Assembly: GCA_039931065.1 (NCBI GenBank)
Contig: JBDTSP010000016.1
Location: 52,850-116,849 of the forward strand
From: CADEED01 sp039931065
Lineage (GTDB): Bacteria > Pseudomonadota > Gammaproteobacteria > Steroidobacterales > Steroidobacteraceae
DNA: 64,000 bases
Direction of reading: 5' to 3'
Below the pieces are notes generated by a model. It was not told the DNA's origin. It saw only the letters and a list, made by a program, of their open reading frames with translations, and made no database searches. Positions 36,524 to 45,847 of the stretch are shown here, in pieces. The translations under genes were made by a program, and so were the position numbers. Numbering within the stretch: position 1 is the stretch's first letter; the number at the start of each line of letters is the position of its first letter.

Positions 36524-39355
36524 ATGAAATTTCTGACGACATTTTTGAGTGTCGTGCTGCTTTGCGCATGCACGGCCAAAACGCCTGAGGGCACTTTCAC
36601 CCAGAACGAACTCGGCGTGATCGTCACGCCCGCCGCGGGCGCCGCCAAACGCGTCCGGCTGCAGGTGCGTGGCGAAGGCATCGTGCGTGTTACCGCGGTC
36701 GCGGGTGAAAAGGCGGAAGCGCCGGAAAGTCTGATGGTCGTCGCGGCCAGCACCGCCGCGCCGGAATTCAAGGTGACCAAGGTCGGCGGCGACGTATTGC
36801 TCGCGACCAAGCAGGTCATCGCGCACGTCTCGCTCGCCAGCGGCGCGGTGACGTTCACCGACTCCAACGGCAAACCGCTGCTCGAGGAAGTGCCGACGCG
36901 AATGATCGGCCTCGGCGTGTCGCAGCGTTTCAATCCCGGCACCGACGAAGCCTTCTTCGGCATGGGCCAGCACCAGAACGCGCAGATGAATCTCAACGGC
37001 GAAGACGTCGAGATCGCGCAGCACAACATGGATATCGGCGTGCCATTCGTGGTGTCGAGCCGCAACTACGGCGTGTTGTGGGACAACAATTCCATCACGC
37101 GATTCGGCAACCCGAAGCCTTACGGTCTCGCCTCGCGTGATCTGGTCATTCGCGATGCGAGCGGCAAGCAAGGCGGCTTCACGGCTCGTTATTCCATCGG
37201 CGGGGTGCAGAAGCTCGAGCGCATCGAAAAGGACATCAACTACCAGTACATCCGCGATCGCGCGACCTGGCCGAAGGAACTGCTGACGGGGAAGGAACCG
37301 CCGGTCGGTGCGCCGGCCAACATCCTTCCCGATCAGACCGTGACCTGGGAAGGCACGGTGGAATCCGCCGTGAGCGGCGTCCACAAATTCCAGCTCTACG
37401 GCAGCAGCTATTTCAAGGTTTACGTCGACGACCAGCTGGTGCTCGATCGCTGGCGCCAGAACTGGGCCGCCTGGTATCACAACTTCGATTTCACGCTTAC
37501 CGCGGGCAAGCCTGCGAAAGTGAAGATCGAGTGGATTCCGAACGACGGTTATCTCGCGCTGCTGCACAACGACCCGCTGCCGGATGCCGAACGCCATTCG
37601 CTGACGTTCACGTCTGAAGTCGGCAATACGATCGACTATTACTTCGTCGCGGGCGCCTCGCAGGACGACGTGATCGCGGGTTACCGTGCGCTCACCGGCA
37701 AGGCGGTGATGTTGCCGCGCTGGGCCTATGGCTTCTGGCAGAGCCGCCAGCGTTACACCACGCAGGCGGAGTTGTTAGGCGTGGTCGCGGAGTACCGCAA
37801 GCGCAAGATCCCGCTCGACAACATCGTCATGGACTGGTTTTACTGGAAAGAGGATCAGTGGGGTTCGCACGAGTTCGACAAGAGCCGCTTTCCCGATCCG
37901 AAGGGCACGATCGACAAGCTGCACCAGCAGAACGTGAATTTCATGATCTCGGTGTGGCCGAAGTTCTATCCGGGCACCGCTAACTACAAAGAGCTGGATG
38001 CCGCGGGTTTCATGTACCACGGCAACATCGAGGCGGGCGCCCTGGACTGGGTTGGCCCGGGCTACACCTCGTCGTTTTACGATCCGTATTCGAAGCCGGC
38101 GCGCGACATGTACTGGAGCCAGATCAACAAGAACCTCAACGTGCTCGGTGTCGATGCCTGGTGGATGGATGCAACCGAACCCGATCCGCATTCGAACCTG
38201 GACATCGATTCGATCAAGGCGCGGATCGGCCCGACGGCCAAAGGACCCGCGGATCAGTATTTCAATACATATGCGCTGATCCACACGGAAGGCGTCTATC
38301 GCGGGTCGCGTGAAGTGACCCCGGACAAACGGGTGTTCATCCTCACGCGCTCGGGAAATGCGGGCATTCAGCGCAATGCATCCGCGGTGTGGAGCGGTGA
38401 CATCGCCGCGCGCTGGGACGACCTGTACAACCAGATCTCCGCGGGTGTGAGCATCGGTTATGCGGGGTTGCCGAACTGGACGTTCGACATCGGCGGTTTC
38501 GCCAACGAAGGGCGTTTCGGCACTAACAAGCCGACCGCGGCGGACCAGGCCGAATGGCGCGAACTGAACCTGCGCTGGTTCCAGTTCGGCGCGTTCGTGC
38601 CGCTGTTCCGCTCGCACGGCGAGTATCCGTTCCGCGAGATATTCAATGTCGCGCCGCAAGGATCAGAGGTGTTCAACAGCCTGGTGTGGCACGACAAGCT
38701 GCGTTATCGCCTGCTGCCTTACACCTACACCGTGGCGGCCGACACCTTTCATCACGACGGGACCATCATGCGCGGCCTGACCATGGACTTCATGGACGAC
38801 AAGGCCGCGCGCGACGTGAAGGATGAATACCTGTACGGCAAGGCGTTCCTGGTGGCGCCGGTGTACAAGTACCAGGCGCGCAGCCGCTCGGTCTATCTAC
38901 CGGCGGGCGTCGCCTGGTACGACTTCCACACCGGCACCGTTGCCGAGGGCGGCATGACGCTGGATGCGGCCGCGCCGCTCGGGCGCATGCCGTTGTACGT
39001 GCGCGCAGGCTCGATCGTGCCCGTGGGTCCGGAGATCCAGTACACGGCCGAGAAACCGGGCGCCCCGATCACGCTGCTCGTCTTCACCGGCACCGATGGC
39101 AGCTTCGATCTGTACGAAGACGACGGCGTGAGTTATGGCTACGAGAAGGGCCAGTTCTCGCGCATCCCGCTGCGATATGACGCGGCGAAAGGCGCGCTCA
39201 CCATCGGCGAACGCGCCGGCAGTTATCCCGGCATGGCCGCGGAACGCACGTTCAACGTGCGCTGGATCAAGGCGGGCGCGGCCGCGCCGGCCGATCTGGA
39301 TGCGAAGCCGGACGCGACTGTTCAGTACAAGGGCGCCGCGGTGACGGTGAACTGA
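36524..39355 (+). CDS. GH31 alpha-xylosidase/alpha-glucosidase lipoprotein with PA14 insert
   Basis: A 943-residue lipoprotein. The signal FLTTFLSVVLLCAC has a lipobox ending at Cys 16. A beta domain precedes the catalytic barrel, with a PA14-like insert at about residues 255-365 (TWEGTVESAVSGVHKFQLYG, SSYFKVYVDDQLVLDRW). The GH31 nucleophile lies in DAWWMDATEPD near 547 and the acid/base in AVWSGDIAARWDDL near 625. A C-terminal beta region ends the protein. PA14-bearing GH31 enzymes of this type include alpha-xylosidases for xyloglucan oligosaccharides. Membrane anchoring suggests action in the periplasm. Confidence 0.88.
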   Translation: MKFLTTFLSVVLLCACTAKTPEGTFTQNELGVIVTPAAGAAKRVRLQVRGEGIVRVTAVAGEKAEAPESLMVVAASTAAPEFKVTKVGGDVLLATKQVIAHVSLASGAVTFTDSNGKPLLEEVPTRMIGLGVSQRFNPGTDEAFFGMGQHQNAQMNLNGEDVEIAQHNMDIGVPFVVSSRNYGVLWDNNSITRFGNPKPYGLASRDLVIRDASGKQGGFTARYSIGGVQKLERIEKDINYQYIRDRATWPKELLTGKEPPVGAPANILPDQTVTWEGTVESAVSGVHKFQLYGSSYFKVYVDDQLVLDRWRQNWAAWYHNFDFTLTAGKPAKVKIEWIPNDGYLALLHNDPLPDAERHSLTFTSEVGNTIDYYFVAGASQDDVIAGYRALTGKAVMLPRWAYGFWQSRQRYTTQAELLGVVAEYRKRKIPLDNIVMDWFYWKEDQWGSHEFDKSRFPDPKGTIDKLHQQNVNFMISVWPKFYPGTANYKELDAAGFMYHGNIEAGALDWVGPGYTSSFYDPYSKPARDMYWSQINKNLNVLGVDAWWMDATEPDPHSNLDIDSIKARIGPTAKGPADQYFNTYALIHTEGVYRGSREVTPDKRVFILTRSGNAGIQRNASAVWSGDIAARWDDLYNQISAGVSIGYAGLPNWTFDIGGFANEGRFGTNKPTAADQAEWRELNLRWFQFGAFVPLFRSHGEYPFREIFNVAPQGSEVFNSLVWHDKLRYRLLPYTYTVAADTFHHDGTIMRGLTMDFMDDKAARDVKDEYLYGKAFLVAPVYKYQARSRSVYLPAGVAWYDFHTGTVAEGGMTLDAAAPLGRMPLYVRAGSIVPVGPEIQYTAEKPGAPITLLVFTGTDGSFDLYEDDGVSYGYEKGQFSRIPLRYDAAKGALTIGERAGSYPGMAAERTFNVRWIKAGAAAPADLDAKPDATVQYKGAAVTVN

Positions 39356-39359
39356 ATCC

Positions 39360-39391
39360 GTGGTGCCGGCGCAATCCCTGCCCGGCACCAC
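39360..39391 (+). terminator. Hairpin after the GH31 gene
   Basis: GTGGTGCCGG and CCGGCACCAC form a 10-bp stem with a 12-base loop starting 5 bases after the GH31 stop. Only a weak T-rich stretch follows (TTCCTTG), so termination may need other factors. Confidence 0.5.
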
Positions 39392-39456
39392 TTCCTTGCC
39401 TGTGGTAAAACTTCGGCCACGGGGGGTGTTCTCTACTAATAAGAAGGGAGTGCACC

Positions 39457-40920
39457 GTGGCGAAGGTTCCAGTGGGTGTCGGTCCGCGCTTTCCGCAAGT
39501 GGTCGTGCTGGTGGGTGCGACGGGCGACCTCGCTCGCCGCAAGCTGATTCCGGGTCTGTTCCACCTGGCCAGCGCCGGATTCATTCCCGGCTGCCGGATC
39601 ATCGGCGTTTCACTCGATGAATTCGACGCTGAGGCGTTTCGCCGTTTCGCGCGCGAGGCGCTGAACGAATTCTCCGCGCGCAAGGTGAGCGATGCCGACT
39701 GGGGCACGTTCGCCAGTTCACTCGACTACGTTTCACTCGCCACCGGGCCCGGCGCATTGTCCGAAGCCGTGGCGCGCGCCGAGAAGTCGATCGGCGCCGA
39801 AAGCCGGCGACTGCATTACCTCAGCGTTCCGCCCAATGCCGCGCTCTCGGCGGTGCGCATGTTGGGCGACGCGGGGCTGGTGCAGAACTCGCGCGTCATC
39901 ATGGAGAAGCCATTCGGCACCGACCTGTCCAGTGCCGTCGCCCTGAACGCCAAACTGCACGAGGTGTTCGCGGAGGAGCAGATCTTCCGCATCGATCATT
40001 TCCTCGGCAAAGAGCCCGCGCAAAACATCCTCGCGTTCCGCTTCGCCAACGGCTTGTTCGAGCCGATCTGGAATCGCAATTTCATCGATCACGTGCAGAT
40101 CGATGTGCCCGAAACACTTGGCCTCGGCAAACGATCCGCCTTCTACGAATCCACCGGCGCCTATCGCGACATGGTGGTCACTCACCTGTTCCAGATCCTC
40201 GGCTTCATGGCGATGGAGCCGCCGACACATCTCGCGCCCAAACCCATCAGCGAGGAGAAGAACAAGGTGTTTCGCAGCATGTTGCCGATCCAGCCCGCGG
40301 ACGTGGTGCGCGGGCAGTACATCGGTTACCGCGGCGAGGAAGGTGTCAGCGCGGAGTCGGACACCGAGACCTTCATCGCGATGAAGTGTTCGATCGACAA
40401 TTGGCGTTGGGCCGGCGTGCCCTTCTATCTACGTACCGGCAAGAAGCTGGCCGAGGGGCAACGCATCATCTCGATCGCATTCCGCGAGCCGCCGAAAAGC
40501 ATGTTCCCCGAAGGGTCGGGCATCGGTGCTCACGGGCCGGATCACCTCACGTTCGACCTGGCCGATGCGGCGCGTACATCGCTGTCGTTCTATGGCAAGC
40601 GGCCCGGCCCCGGCATGCGGCTCGACAAACACAGCCTGCAATTTGCGATGGACGACACGGGCCAGATAGGCGATGTGCTCGAAGCCTACGAGCGGCTGAT
40701 CCTCGATGCGATGCGCGGCGACCACACATTGTTCACGACCGCCGAGGGCATCGAACGCTTGTGGGAACTGTCAGTTCCACTGCTGGAGGGGCCGCCACCG
40801 GTGCGTACATATTCGCCAGGTTCGTGGGGACCGAATGCGATCCACCAGCTGATCGCGCCGCACGCGTGGCGGCTGCCGTTCGAGCGCACGTGGCGCGATC
40901 CGAACAAGCAGAGCAGCTAG
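39457..40920 (+). CDS. zwf: Glucose-6-phosphate 1-dehydrogenase
   Basis: A 487-residue G6PD. The NADP-binding motif VVLVGATGDLARRKLIPGLF is at residues 15-34, and the substrate-binding active-site segment FRIDHFLGKEPAQN is near 178-190 with the catalytic histidine. It makes 6-phosphogluconolactone for the Entner-Doudoroff or pentose phosphate route and supplies NADPH. The GTG at 39457 is preceded by AAGAAGGGAG. The 6-phosphogluconolactonase gene is not adjacent here. Confidence 0.97.
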   Translation: MAKVPVGVGPRFPQVVVLVGATGDLARRKLIPGLFHLASAGFIPGCRIIGVSLDEFDAEAFRRFAREALNEFSARKVSDADWGTFASSLDYVSLATGPGALSEAVARAEKSIGAESRRLHYLSVPPNAALSAVRMLGDAGLVQNSRVIMEKPFGTDLSSAVALNAKLHEVFAEEQIFRIDHFLGKEPAQNILAFRFANGLFEPIWNRNFIDHVQIDVPETLGLGKRSAFYESTGAYRDMVVTHLFQILGFMAMEPPTHLAPKPISEEKNKVFRSMLPIQPADVVRGQYIGYRGEEGVSAESDTETFIAMKCSIDNWRWAGVPFYLRTGKKLAEGQRIISIAFREPPKSMFPEGSGIGAHGPDHLTFDLADAARTSLSFYGKRPGPGMRLDKHSLQFAMDDTGQIGDVLEAYERLILDAMRGDHTLFTTAEGIERLWELSVPLLEGPPPVRTYSPGSWGPNAIHQLIAPHAWRLPFERTWRDPNKQSS

Positions 40921-40975
40921 CGCCATCTGTTCGACCCGGGCAAACTCCTCGCTTCCTGGATGCGAAGGGGGACGT

Positions 40976-41380
40976 ATGTCGCGTATCGGTTATGGAATTT
41001 TGTTGCTGTGTTTTGCGGGTACATGCGTCGCGCAGGTCGGGCCAGGAGGCCAGGGCGGACCGGAGATCGGCGAGCAGTCGAATCAGGGTACCTCTCCCGA
41101 CGTGCGACATGCGGCCTCCGATCCGAAGGCGGTTGAAATTCCGCTGTACCCCGGCGCGCCGATTTCGGCCGTGCTCACGGCACTCATCGAGAAAGGCTTT
41201 CACATCAAGTGGAGCCCCGAGGAAGTCCTGCCGACGATGACGTTGCTCGAGCGGCCCAAATCCACCCGCATCGACAATCTGCTGAACGAGATCCTCAAGC
41301 CCTACGACATGCGCGCGGACCACAACCTGCAGGACGGCGGTTACCGCGTGAAGCCGTTGAAGAAGAAGAAAAAGAAGTAG
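40976..41380 (+). CDS. Stand-alone secreted STN-domain protein
   Basis: A 134-residue exported protein. Residues 1-19 are a signal peptide (GILLLCFAGTCVAQ). After a Gly/Ser-rich linker, residues 53-125 (PLYPGAPISAVLTALIEKGF, TMTLLERPKSTRIDNLLNEI, LKPYDMRADHNLQDGGYRV) align with the STN domain of the TonB receptor at 47439 (SVLAALNARGF, then HIDALLREILAPWKLHADH). It ends in a poly-lysine tail. STN domains normally sit at the N-terminus of secretins or TonB-dependent transducers; here it is a separate protein just before a receptor that lacks one. Confidence 0.6.
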   Translation: MSRIGYGILLLCFAGTCVAQVGPGGQGGPEIGEQSNQGTSPDVRHAASDPKAVEIPLYPGAPISAVLTALIEKGFHIKWSPEEVLPTMTLLERPKSTRIDNLLNEILKPYDMRADHNLQDGGYRVKPLKKKKKK

Positions 41381-41585
41381 CCGCGCCGAGCGGCCTTCTT
41401 CCAGCCCCGAGCGGGGTTAAGTCAAACCAGCCCGTCCGCCGTGCCATTAATAAGAGTGGCGGGGATAACATTCATTCTCGATTGCAAACAGGAATGATTC
41501 GCAATACGATGCGGAGGACCTGACCAGCCAGTCCCACGGGACAGCCAGCGTTGAGTGCGAAACAACTTTCGTTTGGGAGCTAACC

Positions 41586-43877
41586 GTGTCGACCAATGAT
41601 TCCGCCCCCGGATGCGAGGGTTCTTCGCCTCGTCGAATTGCCGTCGCCGTCAGCCTGGTACTCGCCGCCGCCGCCGCTCATGCGCAGACCGCCGACGAAC
41701 CGAAGACCCTGCCAAAGGTTTCCGTGCAGGCGGCCGAGGAGGAGCCCACCCCGAAGGTCGATCGCCTCTCCTCGCCGAAATTCACCCAAGCCCTGATCGA
41801 CACGCCGCAGACGATTTCGATCGTCAGTTCCGAGGTGCTGAATCAGCAGGGCGCGACATCGCTGTCGCAGGCGCTGCGCAACACCCCCGGCGTCACTTTC
41901 TTGTTAGGTGAGAACGGCCGAACCGACACCGGCGATTCCATCTTCATGCGCGGCTTCGATACCCAGGGCAGCATCTTCATCGACGGCATCCGCGATCTCG
42001 GTTCCGTCACGCGCGATACCTTCAATACGGAACAGGTTGAAATCGCCAAGGGTCCCGCCGGGCCTGACTACGGCCGCAGTGCCGCGTCCGGTTACGTGAA
42101 CCTCGCCAGCAAGGTGCCCGGCACGCAGGATTCGTCGTCCGGCTCCGCCAGTTACGGCACCAGCGCAAACGGCCGCATCACCGGTGATCTCAATCATCGT
42201 ATCGACGGCACCGGTACGGCGTTCCGCATCAACGTGATGGGCCAGGATGGCGACGTCGACGGCCGCGACTTCATCGAGCGCAAGGGATGGGCATTCGCGC
42301 CGTCGCTCGCGTTCGGCCTCGAAAGCGACACGCGCGCCTACTTCTATCTACTGCATTCCGAGAGCGACAACACGCCGGATGGCGGCGTGCCCACGATCGG
42401 TCTCGAAGGTTTCTACAACCCCGTGTTTGACACCGGCGGTGCGAATGCCGGCGTGGATCCGGCCCGCGTCGATCGCGACAACTGGTACGGACTCGCCAGC
42501 GATTTCGAAGAGGTGAAGGGCACGATGTTCACGGCCCGCATCGAGCACGACTTCAATGACAACGTTTCGATCCGCAACACCTCGCGTTACGGCAAGCTGC
42601 GCCAGTTCTACGTGCTCACGGGTGTCAACGCGCTCACCGCCACCGACGCGAATCCGCAAGCGTGGACAGTTGCGCGAACCCGCCAGTCGAAATTCCAGGA
42701 AAATACGCTGCTGACGAACCAGACGAACGTCACCGCGAACCTGATGCTGGCCGGCATGCAGCACGACATCACCGGTGGTTTCGAATTCATCGACGAAGAG
42801 CAGTACAACCCGGCCTATGTGGGCCTGGGCTTGCCGATCACGCCGGCAAACCTGTATCACCCGAACCGCAATGACGTGCAGCCCGGTTATGCGCCGGTGC
42901 GCAACGGCGTCTACACGCGCGGCGAGACACAGACCGAGGGCGCCTACGTGTTCGACACCGTGACGCTCTCGGACCAATGGCAGGCCACCGCCGGCTTCCG
43001 TGTCGACGCGTTCGACACGGATTTCGACAGTGCCATTCTTTCCACGACGGCAAACCAGCCGACGTTGCCGGTCGGAACGCTCGTGCCCGTGCCGCTGCAA
43101 GTCGACGGCACGTTGTTCTCCTACAAGGTGGGCCTGGTCTTCAAGCCGCTCGAGAACGGCAGCATCTATCTATCTCACGCCATCTCCGAGCAGCCTCCGG
43201 GCGGCGCGAATTTCACGCTCAGCACGGCGGCCAACAACCTTAACAACCCCAACCTGAACCCGCAGAAAGGCACCAACCTCGAGCTCGGCACCAAGTGGGA
43301 ATTGCGCGGCGGCGCGCTCGCGATTACGGCCGCGGTGTATGACAGCACCAGTGAGAACGAACTCGCGCCGGATCCGACCGACCCCAGTTTGTTCATCCAG
43401 ATCGGCGAGCGCGAAGTGAAGGGCGTCGAGCTCGGCCTGGTCGGCAATCTCACCGACCGCTGGGAAATCAGTGGCGGGATCGCGAAGATGGATACCGAGA
43501 TAAAGCGCGGCCTCGCCAACCAGAACGGTCTGCAGATCACCTGGTCTCCCGATCTGACCTTCACCAGCTGGACCACCTATCACACGGGATTCGGCCTCTC
43601 GGTCGGCGGTGGCGTCCGTTATGTCGACAGCGTGATTCGGCCGGTCAGCTCGAATTCGGCGCCGCCGCCGCCGAACCAGACCAACATGCGAGGTGCACCT
43701 GACTACTGGGTGGTCGACTTGATGGCCTCGTACCAGGTCAACGACAGGGTCTCGCTGCAACTGAATGGTTACAACCTGACCGATGAGTTGTATGTCGCCT
43801 CGCTCAACAACAGCGGCGCGCGTTACAACCCTGGCTCGCCGCGCTCCGGGTTGTTCACGGTGAACTTCTCCTTCTGA
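41586..43877 (+). CDS. TonB-dependent catecholate siderophore receptor (Fiu/PiuA-like)
   Basis: A 763-residue outer-membrane receptor. Residues 1-33 form the signal (VSLVLAAAAAHAQ). The plug begins with IDTPQTISIVSSEVLNQQGA and contains FMRGFDTQGSIFIDGIRDLG; the barrel ends with an aromatic residue (GLFTVNFSF), as required for outer-membrane insertion. The Fiu type imports iron complexed with catechols. The start is GTG at 41586. The following piuC gene supports an iron role. The upstream 205 bp (41381-41585) include ATAACATTCATTCTCGAT and GGAATGATTCGCAATA, which weakly resemble Fur boxes. Confidence 0.9.
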   Translation: MSTNDSAPGCEGSSPRRIAVAVSLVLAAAAAHAQTADEPKTLPKVSVQAAEEEPTPKVDRLSSPKFTQALIDTPQTISIVSSEVLNQQGATSLSQALRNTPGVTFLLGENGRTDTGDSIFMRGFDTQGSIFIDGIRDLGSVTRDTFNTEQVEIAKGPAGPDYGRSAASGYVNLASKVPGTQDSSSGSASYGTSANGRITGDLNHRIDGTGTAFRINVMGQDGDVDGRDFIERKGWAFAPSLAFGLESDTRAYFYLLHSESDNTPDGGVPTIGLEGFYNPVFDTGGANAGVDPARVDRDNWYGLASDFEEVKGTMFTARIEHDFNDNVSIRNTSRYGKLRQFYVLTGVNALTATDANPQAWTVARTRQSKFQENTLLTNQTNVTANLMLAGMQHDITGGFEFIDEEQYNPAYVGLGLPITPANLYHPNRNDVQPGYAPVRNGVYTRGETQTEGAYVFDTVTLSDQWQATAGFRVDAFDTDFDSAILSTTANQPTLPVGTLVPVPLQVDGTLFSYKVGLVFKPLENGSIYLSHAISEQPPGGANFTLSTAANNLNNPNLNPQKGTNLELGTKWELRGGALAITAAVYDSTSENELAPDPTDPSLFIQIGEREVKGVELGLVGNLTDRWEISGGIAKMDTEIKRGLANQNGLQITWSPDLTFTSWTTYHTGFGLSVGGGVRYVDSVIRPVSSNSAPPPPNQTNMRGAPDYWVVDLMASYQVNDRVSLQLNGYNLTDELYVASLNNSGARYNPGSPRSGLFTVNFSF

Positions 43878-43902
43878 AAGCCGCTGTACGAGCATTCTGC
43901 CC

Positions 43903-44583
43903 ATGATGATTCGGGTGCCTGAGGTGTTGACGGTCGAGCAGGTCGCGGAGTGCCGCCGCCTGCTCGATGGCGCCGACTGGTCCGATGGCAAGGCGACGGT
44001 GGGTGAGCAGGGCGCGCTGGTGAAGAAGAACCACCAATTGCCCGAGCTGTCGCCGGTCGGACGGCAGCTGGGCGAGCTGATCCTCACCGCGCTGTCGCGA
44101 AATCCGTTGTTCTTCTCGGCCGCGCTGCCGCTCAAGACCGTCCCGCCGCTGTTCAACCGGTACCAGGGCGGCGAACAGTACGGCATGCACATCGATGGCG
44201 CGGTACGAGCGGTGCCCGGTACTTCGCATTTCATTCGCACCGATCTTTCTTCGACGCTGTTCCTGACCGATCCGGCCGACTACGACGGCGGTGAACTGGT
44301 GGTGGTCGATACGTTCGGCCAGCAGTCCGTCAAACTACCGGCCGGCGACCTGATCCTGTACACGTCCGGCAGCCTGCATCGCGTGAACCCGGTGACGCGC
44401 GGTGCGCGGGTGGCGGCGTTTTTCTGGACGCAGAGCATGGTTTCGGACGAGCGGCATCGCGAGACGCTGTATCAGCTCGACCAGACGATCCAGAAGATCC
44501 GCGGCAAACACGGCGAGACGGACGAGACCGTCGCGCTGGCGGGGCACTATCACAACCTTCTGCGGATGTGGTCGGAGATCTGA
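43903..44583 (+). CDS. piuC: PiuC/YbiX-type Fe(II)/2-oxoglutarate-dependent dioxygenase
   Basis: A 226-residue PKHD-type hydroxylase. The iron ligands are in GMHIDGAV (His-x-Asp near residues 94-96) and SLHRVNPVTRGAR (His near 158), with the Arg for 2-oxoglutarate in the latter. Homologues are always found next to Fiu/PiuA-type siderophore receptors and are iron-regulated. It is 25 bp from the receptor gene and probably co-transcribed. The physiological substrate is unknown. The gene converges on the serine hydrolase gene. Confidence 0.94.
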   Translation: MMIRVPEVLTVEQVAECRRLLDGADWSDGKATVGEQGALVKKNHQLPELSPVGRQLGELILTALSRNPLFFSAALPLKTVPPLFNRYQGGEQYGMHIDGAVRAVPGTSHFIRTDLSSTLFLTDPADYDGGELVVVDTFGQQSVKLPAGDLILYTSGSLHRVNPVTRGARVAAFFWTQSMVSDERHRETLYQLDQTIQKIRGKHGETDETVALAGHYHNLLRMWSEI

Positions 44584-44596
44584 TTGGCGCGTGTGC

Positions 44597-45739
44597 CTAA
44601 TGCACTGCCGGCAATACGCGGTCGCCCAGGATCCAGAACGGCTGGTTCATGTTGTCGTTGTTGTAGTTCGAACCCGTGAAAACCGCCACGACGTCGAGAG
44701 CCGGAATCACGAAGACGAAGTTTCCGCCGTTGCCCGAGGTGAAGTAGCTGTCGATCGTGCCGCTGCCGCGCGCGAACGTGCGCTTCCACCATAACAACCC
44801 ATAGCCGTAACCTTCGTTGCCGATCCCATAGGTGCGTTGGCGAGACAAATCGACCCAGCTCGCGGGCAACACACGCACGCCGTTCCAGGTTCCGCCGGCG
44901 GAATACATCACCCCGATTTTGGCGGCGTCCCGCGGGCGCAGCCGCAAGCCACCACCGCCGGTCGCCTGGCCGTCGGGCGAACGGCGCCAGTCGGATTGCT
45001 GGATGCCGAGCGGCCCAAATAGATAGGCCGCGGCGAAGTCATCGAGCGCCATGCCGGTGCGGTTCGTGATGATCTTCCCCAATACCACGACGCCGCCGGT
45101 GCAGTATTCCGCCGAGGCTCCGGGGTCGCGCACCATCGGCAGGTCGAGAATGAAACCCACCCAGTCGCGCGTGTCATACATTTTCTCTTCCTGACCGGGC
45201 GACGACGGATCCCAGTCGTTGCATTCGAAGCCCGCACTCATGTTGAGGAGATGGCGTGCGGTGATCGCGCGTTTGCGATCGCTCATGTTCTTGTGACTCT
45301 CGAAGCCCGGCAGCAATTGCGAAACCGGATCGTCGATGCCGAACGCACCTTGCTCGATCGCGATCCCGGCGAGCGCCGAGGTCACGCTCTTGCCGCTCGA
45401 ACGCAGGTCGTGCAGCGTGTCGCGGCCATACCCGTTGAAGTAACTCTCGGCGACGAGTTTTCCGTGACGCGTTACGAGCATGGAATCCACGCCCGGAAAC
45501 CGGCCGTCGCGGATGGCCTCCATGGCCGCGAGCAGAGTGTTCGCGTCGATGTCTTCGGCCGCCGGAGACGAAACCGGCCAGCCATCGCCGATGTTGTCCG
45601 GAGCAACCGAGATCGTCGCCGGGAGCTTGGGGTTTTTGTCGTGCGGGAATCCGCCTTTGTCGCCACCGCAGGCGGCCAGCAAGGCGGTCAGTGCAAGGAC
45701 GGCTCCGGTGAGCAAGGCGGGCTTCTGGCAAATTTGCAC
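44597..45739 (-). CDS. Lipoprotein serine hydrolase of the beta-lactamase (class C-like) family
   Basis: A 380-residue exported protein. The signal ends in a lipobox (LTALLAACGG). The beta-lactamase-related fold shows the catalytic SxxK in LRSSGKSVTSAL near residue 115 and the Tyr of the second motif in EYCTGG. Other conserved parts are HLLNMSAGFE and GYGLLWWKRTF. Such proteins are esterases or D-Ala peptidases rather than true beta-lactamases. It is divergent from the ECF sigma gene and shares a dyad-symmetric upstream region with it. Confidence 0.88.
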   Translation of the reverse strand: MQICQKPALLTGAVLALTALLAACGGDKGGFPHDKNPKLPATISVAPDNIGDGWPVSSPAAEDIDANTLLAAMEAIRDGRFPGVDSMLVTRHGKLVAESYFNGYGRDTLHDLRSSGKSVTSALAGIAIEQGAFGIDDPVSQLLPGFESHKNMSDRKRAITARHLLNMSAGFECNDWDPSSPGQEEKMYDTRDWVGFILDLPMVRDPGASAEYCTGGVVVLGKIITNRTGMALDDFAAAYLFGPLGIQQSDWRRSPDGQATGGGGLRLRPRDAAKIGVMYSAGGTWNGVRVLPASWVDLSRQRTYGIGNEGYGYGLLWWKRTFARGSGTIDSYFTSGNGGNFVFVIPALDVVAVFTGSNYNNDNMNQPFWILGDRVLPAVH

Positions 45740-45769
45740 GGCGGGTCTCCGGATCGGGGGGTTACGTGG

Positions 45770-45840
45770 TTAGTGTGCCGATCCCGGCCAAAACCTTCGT
45801 GGGGCGGTCGCGAAGGATTTCCGTGCTCAGGGCACACTAA
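45770..45840. promoter_or_regulatory. 71-bp dyad in the divergent promoter of the serine hydrolase and ECF sigma genes
   Basis: TTAGTGTGCC (45770-45779) and GGCACACTAA (45831-45840) are perfect inverted arms. An inner pair, CCTTCG (45794-45799) and CGAAGG (45811-45816), shares the same centre at 45805. The arrangement can mark either two mirror-image promoters read by the same sigma factor or a large operator. The outer right arm ends 7 bases before the sigma-factor start codon. Confidence 0.6.
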
Positions 45841-45847
45841 CGACTGG

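Noticed and set aside
41440..41520. Definite Fur box upstream of the siderophore receptor
   Set aside because: Only about half the positions match the 19-bp consensus; mentioned in the receptor entry but not called as a site.
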